Shown piece after piece: positions 8,826-21,079 of a stretch of 64,000 bases of DNA (positions within the stretch are counted from its first letter, which is position 1; each line of letters starts with the position of its first letter). The stretch is from Narthecium ossifragum. Its lineage: Eukaryota; Streptophyta; Magnoliopsida; Dioscoreales; Nartheciaceae. The notes below the pieces were generated by a model. It made no database searches. It was given only the letters and a program-made list of their open reading frames with translations, and was not told the DNA's origin. The stretch is from the NCBI GenBank assembly GCA_963920575.1, contig OY986969.1, positions 17,345,288 through 17,409,287 on the forward strand, read 5' to 3'. A program made the translations under genes and the position numbers.

Positions 8826-11676
8826 TCACTCGTAGACAGGGTCTACGAGAGAAACGGTGTGCTCCTCAGGGTCCGCTTTCTCTGGAATTGGCTTCCAGCG
8901 CTGTCCATTAACCTTAAACAGCCTCCCATCCTTTGGGTCTTCAACTTCCACAGCCCCATAATCAAAGACTCTGCTAACAGTAAAGGGGCCTGTCCAGCGT
9001 GATCGCAACTTCCCAGGATGGAGATGCAGTCGTGCTTCATACAGATAAGCTTGTTGTCCGACTGTAAACATCTTCTGCAGGATGTTCTTGTCCTGGTAGG
9101 CCTTTGTCTTTGCCTTGAAGATCCTGGAACTCTCATAAGCATCATTCCTGAGTTCCTCCAACTCAGACAGCTGGAGTTTTCGTTCCTGACCTGCAGTATC
9201 CAAAGTAAAATTTAGTGACTTAATAGCCCAATATGCCTTATGTTCTAATTCGACTGGAAGATGGCATGGTTTTCCATAAATAAGGCGAAACGGCGACATC
9301 CCCAGGGTAGTCTTGTAGGCAGTGCGATATGCCCACAACGCGTCTGATAGCCTCAAGGACCAGTCCTTTCGGTTGGGGCTCACTGTCTTCTCTAAGATTT
9401 GCTTGATCTCCTTATTGGCTAGTTCAGCTTGGCCATTCGTCTGTGGATGATAAGCAGTGGAAATCTTATGTGTGACTCCATACCTGCGCATCAAAGCCTC
9501 AAAGGAGCGATTACAAAAGTGTGATCCCTGGTCACTAATAATAACTTAGGAGTACCAAACCGGGATAAAATATGCTCTTTAAGAAATTTGATGACAGTGG
9601 AATAATCATTATTCCTACATGCAATAGCCTTCACCCACTTAGAAACATATTCCACAGCTAACAATATATATAAATAGCCAAAAGAAGAAGGAAAGGGTCC
9701 CATAAAGTCTATACCCCAATAATCAAAAATCTCTACAGCTTGAATGGGGTTCAAAGGCATCATATGTCTTCTAGATAAAGCTCCTAACGTTAGACATCTA
9801 TCACAGGATTTGCAAAAAATGTTAACATCACGAAACATGGTAGGCCAGTAAAAACCACATTGAAGAATTTTAGCAGCAGTCTTTTTCATCGAAAAATGGC
9901 CTCCACATGCATGAGAGTGACAGAATGTAATGATGCTTTCTATTTCATAATATGGGACACAACGGCGCATAATCTGGTCGGGACAATACTTAAACAGATA
10001 AGGATCATCCCAGTAAAATTTCTTTACCTCAACAAAGAACCTACGCTTATCCTGCGCACTCCAAAAGGAAGGGATCTCACCTGTCGCCAAGAAATTAACA
10101 ATGTGTGCATACCAGGGCAGCCGTGCAACTGAAAATAGTTGCTCATCAGGAAAGTCATCCATAATTGGTGGCTCATTTTCCGCTACTTCCACCATCAACC
10201 TTGATAGGTGATCAGCGACAACATTCTCCACGCCCTTTTTATCTTTAATGGAGATATCGAATTCCTGTAAGATTAATATCCAACGAATTAGGCGCGCTTT
10301 AGCATCCTTCTTGGTGAGAAGATAATTAAGTGCGGCATGATCAGTGAAAATAGTGATAGGAGAACCAATCAAATAAGCACGAAACTTGTCTAAGGCAAAG
10401 ACTATAGCCAATAATTCTTTCTCAGTGGTAGAATAATTCATTTGTGCATTATTCAAGATTCGGCTAGCGTAATGAATAACATGAGGTTTACCATCTTTTC
10501 GCTGCCCTAAAACAACTCTTACAGCAAAATCACTTGCATGACACATCAATTCAAAAGGAAGGCTCCCATCGGGTGGTTGCACAATAGGTGCGGAAGTCAA
10601 TTTATCAATCAAGGCTTGGAAAGCCTCTTGACAAGCAATAGTCCACTCAAAAGGGATATCTTTTATCAAAAGATTACACAAAGGACGAGCAATAGCAGAA
10701 AAATTTTGAATGAATCTCTTGTAAAAACCAGCATGCCCTAGAAATGATCTAACATCTTTAACAGTCTTTGGCATAGGAAGCTTTGAGATGAGATCAATTT
10801 TTGATCGATCTACCTCAATGCCTTTGGAAGAGACAATATGGGCACCATGAAGTGACACTTTTCCCAATTAAGCACAAGGTTCTTCTCCTCACACCTGTCC
10901 AAGACTCTCTTTAAGTTTTGCAAGCATGCATCAAAAGTATTACCAAATACAGTCAAGTCATCCATATATACTGCCATACATTCCTCGATCATATCAGCAA
11001 ACATACTCATCATACAACGCTGAAAAGTAGTAGGAGCATTACATAATCCAAATGGCATTCTACGGAAAGCATAAGTACCAAAAGGACAAGTAAAAGTAGT
11101 TTTTCCCTGGTCCTCTAAAGCAATCTCAATCTGATAATATCCAGAATAACCATCAAGAAAACAATAAAAAGGATGTCCAGCTACTCTTTCTAAAATCTGG
11201 TCTAGAAAAGGCAATGGAAAATGATCCTAACGGGTGGCAGGATTCAATTTTCTATACTCTATACACATACGCCATCCTGTCACCAATTTAGTGGGGTCAA
11301 AGTCTCCACTTTCATTTTCAACAACGGTTACACCAGATTTTTTTGGCACAACCTGCGTCGGGCTCACCCATTTGCTATCAGCAATGGGGTAGATGATCCC
11401 TACATCTAATAATTTCAACACTTCAGTTTTTACTACCTCTTTCATCGTAGGGTTCAATCTACGCTGAGGATCCCTACGAGGTACAACCCCTTGTTCAAGA
11501 TTAATCATATGGGAACATATCAAGGGACTAATACCTTTCAGATTTGCTATACTCCATCCAATAGCTGATTTATGCGCATTTAAAATGCTAAGTAATTGCT
11601 CACCTTGCTCTGCAGTTAATGCTGAAGAAATAATAACTGGGTATGTATCACCAGAACCAAGATAGGCATGCTTCAA
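8826..11676 (-). pseudogene. Athila-2 reverse transcriptase, RNase H and integrase (broken)
   Basis: These domains would copy the element RNA into DNA and insert it. Reverse transcriptase covers 10810-11676, with FLDGYSGYYQI, TFQRCMMSMF and the catalytic MAVYMDDL. RNase H lies at about 10190-10600 (CHASDFAV, TEKELLAIVFA, TDHAALNYLL). Integrase lies at about 8950-10000: a zinc-binding HSHACGGHF..CKSCDRC, GIDFMGPFP and [17 protein letters not shown] stop at about 11224-11226, a frameshift near 10850 and another near 9500-9540 divide it into four pieces. The order RT, RNase H, integrase fits Ty3/gypsy, and RT wording plus the tRNA-Asp site fit Athila. Confidence 0.93.
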
Positions 11677-11772
11677 TCCTTGAGGAAGCGGCTTTAGGTC
11701 CAGCTTGAGCGGCTCTACTGATGATGGTGTTGGTGGCAGTCCTCTTTCTGGTAATTCTTCAAATTTTGGATT

Positions 11773-12763
11773 TCATGGACCTGCAAAAGAACGATGTTCC
11801 AAATTTGTAAACATACCATCATCATCAACATTTTCATCCAAATCTAATTCAAGAGAATTAATTTCAGTTGTAGCAAACTCCTCTTCAGTGAGCAAATCAA
11901 TCTGGTAAGTCTGTTGGCATTCATCATCCTCATCAAGCTGCTTAGCAACATTAAAAACATTAATTTCTAAAGTCATATTCCCAAAAGATAACTTCATTAA
12001 GCTATTCCTGCAATTAATTATAGCATTAGCAGCAGCAAGAATCGGTCTACCTAAAATAATAGGAATTCTAGAATCAACAGTTACTACAGCCTGAGTTTCC
12101 AAAACTAAGAAATCAACAGGATAATAAAATTTATTTATTTGAACAAGCACATCCTCTACTACTCCTCATGGAGTTTTCTTGGATCTATCTGCCAATTGCA
12201 AAATCACATATGTCGATTTAATCTGTCCTAAACCAAGTTGCAAGTAAACAGAATATGGTATCAAATTAACACTCGCAACCAAGATCTAATAAAGCTTGTC
12301 CTACTTCATGCTCTCCAATGAAACAAGATACAGTAGGACAGCCAGGGTCCTTATATTTAGGAGGAATCATGTGCTGAAGCAGTGCACTAACCTGCTCTGT
12401 TAAAAATGCAGTTTTCTTTACATGATGTCGTCTCTTCATAGTGCATAAATCTTTAATCACTTTAGCATATGTAGGAATTTGCTTACTAACATGCAAAAGA
12501 GGAAGGTTTACCTTAACCTGCTGAAGATGCTCCAAAACTTTGTTGTTGGGCTCCATAGTAAATTTAGTGGATTTCAATGCCTGAGGGAAAGGGACACGTA
12601 CCTTAAAGTCACCTGGCGTAGGCCCATCTGGATGATCGGCCTCTGCATGGTTCTCCTTAATTTGGTCCTCTTCTTCAACAACAATAGGAGGTTCTGTGGG
12701 CTCTTGTGAAGGGCTTTTTGTTGTTTTCCCGCTTCTTGTAGTTACGGCGTTCATCTCATTCAC
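11773..12763 (-). pseudogene. Athila-2 gag C-terminus and aspartic protease (broken)
   Basis: The upstream part (12266-12763) opens near NAVTTRSGK, a phrase typical of the gag-protease linker in Athila elements. It reaches the protease active site as ALLDLG, where the frame is lost. The sequence past that point resumes in another frame, which suggests a one-base insertion beside the active-site codons. The downstream part (11773-12150) holds PIILGRPILAAANAIINC, the conserved C-terminal half of retropepsin. The protease would process the gag-pol polyprotein. Confidence 0.88.
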
Positions 12764-12820
12764 ATTATTTTGCTCAGCACTAGATACCTGCGTTTGTTGA
12801 GGCTGAGCTGGGAACTTCCC

Positions 12821-14064
12821 TCATTCATGCACGCTCAAAGAATTGATCAGCTTCGTGATCTGACGCTTAATCTCTTGAACATCCTCCTTTCTTTCCTTGG
12901 ATTCCTGCACAATCATAGATTTCAGTTCCTGTAAACTGTCATTAAAAGTTGGCCTTGGAAAACCAGATGTATTATAAGTAGGGTTAGAAAAAGGCTTATT
13001 AGGTGGCGGTTGATGTTGCTCGTTGCTTTGTGGAGCGTTCGACTTCCAGCTGAAGTTCGGATGGTCTCGCCATCCTGGATTATACATTTTCGAGTAAGGG
13101 GTGTACGGCTTCCTGAATCCGCCTACAGCATTGCAATGTTCGTCGTACACGCCTCTCATCTCAACATAAGCAGGGCAACTGTCAATCTGGTGGTCCTCGC
13201 CCTGACATATCGCACATGACCCAGCCGGCCTTGTAGGTTCGTTGTATGGAGAGGTCCGGGCTGCCATCATATCTTTGGTCTTTAATAACTCCAACTCCCT
13301 TGTTAGACTCTCCACTTTAGCCTTGAGTGCATCCTCCTCCGCAGCTGATAAATTCCTCCACCTTGTTGCTGTGGGGGTGGTCTGGCCCTGTTTGTACTTT
13401 CTGTTGCACTCGGTCCAGTCCATGTATGAGCTTTCTCAGCAAGCTCAGTCAAGTATTCAATTGCTGCATCAGGATCTTTTTGCAAAAATTCACCATTACA
13501 CATCATCTCAACAAATTGACGTTCTCTAACAGTTAAACCATCATAGAAATAACTAAGAAGACGCCAACTTTCCTATCCATGATGAGGACATAAATTCAAC
13601 ATGTCCTTAAATCGTTTCCACGCCTGATACAAAGTTTCACTATCCTTCTGTGTGAAGGTCGAAATCTGTCTCTTAAGTGCGTTGGTTTTGTGCTGTGGGA
13701 AATACTTGTTGAAAAATATTGGTGTCATTTCAGCCCAAGGTCTTATAGATTGTGGCCTCAAGGAATATAACCAACTCTTTGCTCTATCCTTCAGTGAGAA
13801 GGGAAAGAACTTAAGTCGGATCATATCTAGTGCACCTGGTTGGCTATGGAAGGTCGCTACTACTTCCTCAAACTCCCTAATATGCACATATGGATTTTCA
13901 TTTTCCAACCCATGAAAGGTTGGAAGCAACTGAATCATGCCAGGTTTAAAGTCAACATGTGTCGCATTAGGTGGAAACATGATGCATGAAGGTGTAGCAG
14001 TGCGAGTAGGATGCAAGTATTCTTGCAAACTCCTAGGAGGTTGTTCTTCCTCGTGCTCAGCCAT
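12821..14064 (-). pseudogene. Athila-2 gag (broken)
   Basis: Start at 14064 (MAEHEEEQPPRSLQEYLHPT). The gag core follows at 13573-13900 (FFPFSLKDRAKSWLYSL, then YQAWKRFKDMLNLCPHHG). A stop interrupts at about 13573, a frameshift near 13400-13420, and a TGA at about 12821, plausibly a decayed CGA. The second half (12821-13423) carries a zinc-knuckle-like CAICQGEDHQIDSC, the YNPGWRDHPNFSWK block and a C-terminal coiled-coil-like stretch. The start is chosen because it is the first ATG after the leader and matches the family's acidic N-terminus. Confidence 0.92.
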
Positions 14065-14425
14065 AATGAAAGTATGATGTGAAGTCTGTGACTGTGAGTC
14101 AAAGAGATCAGCAATATATGTCTCACTATCAGAAGTTTCAGAATCACCCTAAGTACGTCTAGCAAATCTGCATAGTTCGTCTCTATACCGAGGCATACAC
14201 CAACAAACACGCAATCCAAAAGATGCAAATCAACTAAAAAAAATAAGCAAAAACAATAATTGAAACTAAGCTTACTAACTAAAACTGAATAAAAGAAAAC
14301 AATCCTAATAGAGAAGAAAAATCAAAACCAAAATAAAGAAATAAAGACTAAAGAAAATGAACGAACTTACCGCTTTCGATGTCTACAATCACTGTAATCT
14401 AATTATGGCGCTTTTCTGAAACGTC

Positions 14426-14443
14426 TCTCCGGCAACGGCGCCA
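14426..14443 (-). other. Athila-2 primer-binding site (tRNA-Asp)
   Basis: The plus strand reads TCTCCGGCAACGGCGCCA, the complement of TGGCGCCGTTGCCGGAGA. It lies 8 bp from the LTR at 14452. Confidence 0.93.
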
Positions 14444-14451
14444 ATTTTTTA

Positions 14452-16034
14452 TGTCGCTCAAATGTGTCACGCACAGCTGTCGCGGTGCAGTACAACATAA
14501 GAGAGGTCGAACACACAGAGAGACAAGCAAGAAGGATCCAGAAACACAGATAACAATATATTGAAAACAATCAAGAGCGTAAAAGTTAAGAAAATAGATG
14601 GAAGATGTAATGATAAGATAAAGTTAACGAAAGAAATCAAGATTTGAATGAGGCTAGGCTTCATGAATCACTTCACTCGGATTTAGGTTCTTCTCTTCTC
14701 AATGGTTCATATAATACTCAGTTAAGGGATTCACATCCCAATCACCTTAACCGGAAGATATGGAACTATAAACCTAACAAAATATATAAATGTCTCCTCC
14801 TACGATTAGTTCTTCCTTTTTATAGTTCTAACTTCATCCAACCAAACTTAAGAATACACGATACCGGCTGTCACTACAGGCAACGCGTAGCAAAAATTCA
14901 TCGGGACAAAGCCCTAACTCTATCTAATCGGATCTCTAAGAATACACAATACCAACTCTCACAATCGGCATTGCATAGCAATGATTTCTCGGGATAGAGC
15001 CCCAACCTTGTCTTACCAGATCTCTAAGAATACACAATACCAGTTGTCACTACGGGCAATGCATAGCAAAGGTCTCTCAAGACTCGGTAGGAGAATCAAA
15101 AGAGAAGACTATGGGATTATAAGATCATGAAAGAAGCATGACTGGATTCATAATATTACTCCTCCACATAGAAATCTATAATCTGAAAATAATATTTGAA
15201 GATCCAATACATAGAAAAGAGTTCAACAATGAAGATTAAAAACTATGAACCATTGTTGGAGAACAAACCCTAGTCATCGCTAGATCATTTGTCCGCCATG
15301 CCCACGGATTACTCGGCCATAGATGGACATTCCTTCATCTTCTTCCTTTGGAAAACGTCCAGAAAAGAGCCTCCAAAAATGTCCAAGAAGTCCCCCTTGA
15401 CTTACCCTAACTTTCTTATTTATAGGGTCCAAAGATTAGCAAACTCGGGTTAAGTTTAAACCCATTATACGCCCCTGGCTGATCTGGCGGTCGACCGTGA
15501 GACCCTGACGGTCGACCGTGAGGTGCACAATTTATTTTGACAAGCTGCGGTCGATCTTCGCATCGACCCTGCGAAGTATTTTCCTTGACAGAGGCTGACG
15601 GTCGATGCCACGTTCGACCGTGAGCATCTTACGGTCAATCGTGAGGATTTTCGGGCTCGACGGTCGACCGTGAGATCTGACGATCGACCGTCACTATTCA
15701 TTCAGCACTGCGCACTGGTACGAAAAATATTGTAACTTCCTCTACTTAACTCGGAATCATGAACCGTAAAATTGTACAGAAAGTAGACTTCAAGAGCTTT
15801 CCAATGGTATATGGCACATCATCTGGTTCGTTTTGGAAAGATACAGTTTAATCCTTGAAGTTGACCCATATAATCTTCTCAGCTTTTTTCAGCTCCAATT
15901 TCCTGCATTTTCCAAGCAACTATGTGAAGTAACATATACTATAAAAATAGTGCTAAAGAAGTTGATTAAGGGTGAAGATATAGCAATTGAGATGGTTATA
16001 AGGTTGTTCAAAGTGCACTTTCATGCACTTCTCA
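14452..16034 (-). repeat. Athila-2 right LTR (shared central LTR)
   Basis: 1583 bp, termini TGAGAAGTGCATG and GAGCGACA in minus sense. It is the 5' LTR of the complete unit and the 3' LTR of the truncated one. TATA is near 15414-15425 and the palindrome array is at 15483-15700. Confidence 0.92.
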
Positions 16035-17302
16035 CACCCCCCAACCAGCTTATTGCTAGTCTCTAGCAATTCAAAGCGCATAAAATATAATTAAGCACAC
16101 TAACGGTTCAAGGATGTAGACATGCATATAAAAATTCTGCCTTATCAAGTCAATAGTGTTTTATACAGTACAGAGTATGAAAACTTCTTATACTCATACA
16201 CATACTACCAACATATGAAATCAACTTCTACACATCAAACATGCTAATCACCATCCAGAATAATACATGTGACGTGACAAATAAGTGTTACGTACAGAAG
16301 CAACTTCTACCCACCATTAGTCCAAGCACACTACTATCTTCATGACCAATCATCCAACCCTCGCACTTTAAGTACATCATGCTCTCTCTTTCTTTTTTTC
16401 TTTTCAACTATCAGACACTTTGCCTTTTTACGCGAGCACTCTCCGCTTCTTGAGGCGCAGAGACCCGGTTACTTAGCAAAACACTTAATAGTTTTTTTTT
16501 ATAGCTATAAGTGGTTCTACCTTTTTACGCTAGCTCCCCGCTTCCTGAGGCAAGAACACCCGGTTACTCAGTAGATCACTTAATAGTTGTTTAGGCACAG
16601 CTTGATCAAGCTCCAGAACTTTTTCTCTGTTTTTTTCTCTGCAGCCAATACTCAACACTAGCTAATGTTTAGGCACAGCTTGATCAAGCTCCAGAACTTT
16701 TTTCCTTTTTTATTCTACATGCAATACTCAACACTAGCTAATGTTGAAATCATGGTCTCGATTGACAATAACATGCTCATTCCTCTAGTGAGTATAATTA
16801 CCACTGCACATAAGGTGTTCGTGTGTGGATCACATGATGTTACACGTTTAGGTTATCACGCATGCAATCAATGTATTGGTCAATCCATATGAAAGCAACA
16901 TGCATAATAAGCATAATAATTTCAGCTAAAGTACAATTTCTAGTAACATAATCAATTCAACACTACTAAACTCAATAAGGTAGCATGCATAAGGTCATGC
17001 ATGCCGACACCTCACATTGTCCTCAATGTGTGCTAATCATGTAAATAAGCAGAAGGGTGTTGGCTGAATTTTCATATATGACATAACTAAGAATAGGAAA
17101 TCGAAATAGGAGTGAGGCCACCTGATAGAATATCGATTATCTCATCAAGGCTCCTCATGGTGGCCGAAAGCTAGATCAAGGAAGACGGAAGTCCAAGCAT
17201 CCTAAAAACATAAAATTGCAAACAAAAGCAAATGAGAACGAAAGCAAAGAAACGAAAACAACCTAACCTAATCAAAAAGGTAAATGATAGATAGGAGAAA
17301 GA
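16035..17302 (-). other. Second Athila-2 3' untranslated region
   Basis: Near-copy of 7554-8825. It starts with the polypurine tract complement CACCCCCCAACC (16035-16046) and contains the hairpin module at about 16430-16600. Short frames such as 16665-16892 repeat those in the first copy and carry no known domain. Confidence 0.88.
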
Positions 17303-17841
17303 TCATCCCTCGTAAACAGGGTCTACGAGAGAAACGGTGTGCTTCTCAGGGTCCGCTTTCTCTGGAATCGGCTTCAAGCGTTGTCCATTAACCTTAAACA
17401 GCCTCCCATCCTTTGGGTCTTCAACTTCCACAGCCCCATAATCAAAGACTTTGCTAACAGTAAAGGGGCATGTCCAGCGTGATCGCAATTTCCCAGGATG
17501 GAGATGCAGTCGTGCTTCATACAGATAAGCTTGCTGTCCGACTGTAAACGTCTTTCGCAGGATCTTCTTGTCATTGTAGGCCTTTGTCTTTGCCTTGAAG
17601 ATCCTGGAACTCTCATAAGCGTCATTCCTGAGTTCCTCCAACTCAGACAGCTGGAGTTTCCGTTCCTGACCTGCAGTATCCAAAGTAAAATTTAGTGACT
17701 TAATAGCCCAATATGCCTTATATTCTAATTCGACTGGAAGATGGCATGGTTTTCCATAAACAAGGCGAAACGGCGACATCCCCAGGGTAGTCTTGTAGGC
17801 AGTGCGATATGCCCACAACGCGTCTTATAGCCTCAAGGACC
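17303..17841 (-). pseudogene. Athila-2 integrase C-terminal fragment (second unit)
   Basis: A 171-residue open stretch ([16 protein letters not shown] to the end YEG) repeats the C-terminal half of the integrase at 8826-9340. It includes the [16 protein letters not shown] block that follows the catalytic core. The catalytic residues are missing because the unit is cut at about 17841, where Tekay-A LTR text resumes. Confidence 0.9.
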
Positions 17842-18861
17842 TGTCGGGCTTGGCACCCTGCCGGCTTGGAGTGGTGAACAGACAATATAGGCCAAGGAAC
17901 TGCTGCAGTGATAGCCCCACCAACTGCAGTCAGTCTACAAAAAGACAGCATGTTACGGGAAGCAGCCCCGGCAAACAAGGCTAACAGTACAACATGCTAC
18001 CTACACATCCAAGGAGTTATTACTCTCCCTGTTCACCTCTACCCCTCATTATGGGGCTAACATGCTCAAGATATGTACAAGGTATAAGGCGGTAAAGCAA
18101 ATCGCACATACAAAGCCACGCGGGAAAATCCAACGAAAACACCTCCCTGTGACCAAAAGGACCGATCCTTTACAAGAAAGGATCGATCTTCTTCGCAAAT
18201 AAGGAGTTCCATCCCTTTCAAGCCAAAAATGCCACTTTCGTGACTAGGGACCCGGTCTATGCCGCCAAGCAAAAGATCGATCTTCTTCCACCAGAATAAC
18301 AGTCAAGCTCAAAACTCACAAAAACCAAAAAAACAAGTAGGTAGCATCCCTACCTATACAAAAGCAGCTTCAATCCCAGCTGCCAAGCCAAAGATCGCCC
18401 TCAAACTCCTCCAAATCTAGCCGGATCTGAGCTCAGGAACGGTAGATTTAAAAAGACATTAAAGAAGGAGGTCACGTCCATTTTATAGACGGACAAACCG
18501 ACTTATGAATTATTGATCTTTTCTTAATCAATCCTTCATGACGATCCAGCCTGACTTTCTAGCACTAAAGAATCGATCTTCTTAGCAAGAGAAGATCGAT
18601 CTTTTAGATGCAGAAAGCTAGACTTGGGCTAGAACAGAAGCTCAAGCCCGGATCTTTCGATCCCAGGTACAACTAACCGTTCTAAACAAACATTAACACA
18701 AACATGGTCAGTGTGTGCACACGCGGGTGTGAAAAAAACCGACAAGACGTAATTTACCAAATTGGCCTTACGGTCTAAGAAACAATGCGATCCACCCAAT
18801 CACACGCTCGATGCAAAACAACCAAACGAGCCACGGGCCTGACCCAGACGGTCAACCCAGG

Positions 18862-21052
18862 TGTGAGGACATGTCCCTCCATTCCTGGGTCGACCGCTTG
18901 GCTCGACGTGGACCGCAAGGGCAATTTGGTAAATTACTGTTTGTTGGTTTGTTTCACACCCGCGTGGTGCGCAGAAGCCTGGTTTTGGGGCAGCTGGTGG
19001 CCTGTGTGCGATCGGTCTCTCCTTGGAACGACCGATCGGACCTGGGTGCGATCGGTCGCTCCTTGGAGTGATCGATCGGATTGTGTCGGTGGTCGGCGCT
19101 GCCAACGTGTTCGGATAAGGACGCGAACCGACTAAACCCGGCCAGTCAAACCGATCGGTCCTTGGAGCGATCGATCGGACTCAAGCCTATAAATTGCCCG
19201 CGACTTCCCCTGGTTTTTGGGTTTGCTTCCTGTCTTCTTCTTCCCTTCCGTTCTCCCTCTTCCGCCCACCGTTTTGGGTGCTTGAAGGCTTGTTGGACTC
19301 GTGGCAGCGAGAGGAAGATCCTTGGCTTGTTGGAAGCCGGCTTGGTGGCCGTACCGCTGGGAATCTGCTGAGGAGTGTGTTTCCGGTAGGTTTCTACCTA
19401 CTTGGGTTAATAAGGGGGTTTTCTCTAGATCTAGCAGGTAGATCTAGGTGTTCTTGGTTTTGTTGGGTAACTCTTGCCTAGCTTAATTACTGATATGAGT
19501 TTCATAAGATTTGATTGAGTTTTTAGTAGGCTTTTAGCATGTTTAATCTCGGATTTTTCTGGTTTCTCTGTTCTTGAAGAACAGCCGGTTTACGGCGTGT
19601 TTGCCAGCGTGTACGTGCATTATTTGGACTTATCATGAACATGAGAGTTGTAGATCTTTGAAGCTACTCTCAGACCCAACCGGTTTTGTAATTTTTGAGT
19701 TTCCTATGATTTGTTATGAGTTTCCTACGGATGGGCTGCGTTGCAGCAATTAAAGGTAACTAGTGAGATTAGTGGTTTTGATTAGTGTTTTTCGGATAAT
19801 CTAGCCGTCGGATGTTTCCTGGTTTTGGATATGTTGATCCCAGTATGTTTATCTGCGTGAGTCTAAGGTGGATCTTGAATCCGACATCATTTGGATGCCG
19901 GATCGATGAGATCATTTATCCCCTAATTAGAGGATCTTGTTGGTTTTAATAATATTATATGTGCTGAACATATAATATTATATTATATGTTCATCTGAGT
20001 TTTCGGGGTTGCTTCCCATTACATAAGTTCATGGTTGACGGTCGCGGTACCGTCGTAATGCCGGGACCCGCTGCGTATTGGCTGGCAGCGGTTGTTATCT
20101 TTATCATATTATTGCATGCTTATCTCTTACTTGCGTATGATCATAGCATCCATTCTGTTGTGCATTAGATGCATAAGGTTAGGGCGGGGGTGATCGGTAG
20201 ATCGCCGATCCAAGGCTTTCGGGTAGCTCGGATTTAGCTTTAGGACCATGGCGGGTAGCAAGGTACAGGTTGGATTGTAGTATTCAGTCGATATCGATGA
20301 TAGACTTAGATGACGTGAATACATATTGATCGATGATTTAGAGGTCGTGTAGGTCTCGAGTCAGGTTCTGAGGTGTAGCCGGTGTCCAGTTATAACGACT
20401 TTTGAGTAGATGGTGTGCCTACTCAGCGGTGCCATTTCCCGCCAGCAGTGCCGGTTACCTGCTTGTGAGTCAGCAGTGTTGTTTCTTGCTTACTGAGCGT
20501 GACCCATCATGTGACCAGTTCTTCTGGAAGATCATGATCGTAGACTTCTGGATACGCGGTGGAGTTATGGGGCCCCTGTGTACACCCGGACCTTACTTGG
20601 GGGCGACATTGTTGTGTTCCCTCCCTTTCTGTGTGTCGTATTGTAGAATCCTACTGAGCTTTATGCTCACTCCTCCCCGGGTTGCATTTTGCAGGTGTAG
20701 GCGTCTGCTCTTCTTCAGTAGCCCCTACAGGGCAGGTGTTTGGTGGCGTGGCGGCGTCTGACGGTGCTTGAGGAGCGGTGATCATCTGTCTACCCATCTT
20801 ATGTTTAGATAGTCTCCTACGGGAGTATCTTGTACAAATGTAAACCCTTTTGAGGATTTGAATATTATATTGCATTTCTTTGAGGTTGTTAATCTTTGTA
20901 ATATAAAGGTGTTTATGAATTGTTTAGGGAGACTAGTAGATTAGAGGGAACCCCTCGCCAATATTGTTTCCGTATTAGTTAGGTTCCGGTTCACGTCGCC
21001 CTGCCCAGTTGGGCCTTCGCGGATCAGGGCCCAACCGGGCCGGGTCGCGACA
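18862..21052 (+). mobile_element. Solo LTR, T1 family, inverted inside Tekay-A LTR
   Basis: 2191 bp beginning TGTGAGGACATGTCCC and ending GGGTCGCGACA, with the perfect target duplication CCAGG at 18857-18861 and 21053-21057. The flanks join to continue the minus-strand Tekay-A LTR. A TATA box (CCTATAAATT) is at 19187-19196, preceded by hairpins built on CGATCGGTC and GACCGATCG at 19010-19180. The CT-rich frames downstream (for example 19194-19481) have no recognisable domain. Confidence 0.93.
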
Positions 21053-21079
21053 CCAGGAGTAGAGGAACAGATCCCCACA

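Larger units (their letters stand above)
5930..17841 (-). mobile_element. Athila-2 tandem composite (LTR-internal-LTR-partial internal)
   Basis: Order along the plus strand: LTR 5930-7553, 3' untranslated region, pol, protease and gag (8826-14064), primer site (14426-14443), LTR 14452-16034, then a second 3' untranslated region and the integrase end (16035-17841). The last part repeats 7554-9349, so two element units share the central LTR. The composite ends inside integrase at about 17841, where Tekay-A LTR resumes. A candidate target site ACTGA is at 5925-5929, but no partner is visible because the right end was lost. Confidence 0.9.
5305..21079 (-). mobile_element. Tekay-A 5' LTR, split by two insertions
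   Basis: LTR segments lie at 5305-5929, 17842-18861 and 21053 to about 21079. Together they follow the complete family LTR at 33347-35481, from TGTCATGCCCCGAC at the inner end to a block like GAGTAGAGG..CACA at the outer end. About 300 bp of LTR (equivalent to roughly 33960-34270) are missing around the Athila-2 composite. The outermost few bases run into the next LTR fragment, so that edge is approximate. Confidence 0.8.
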
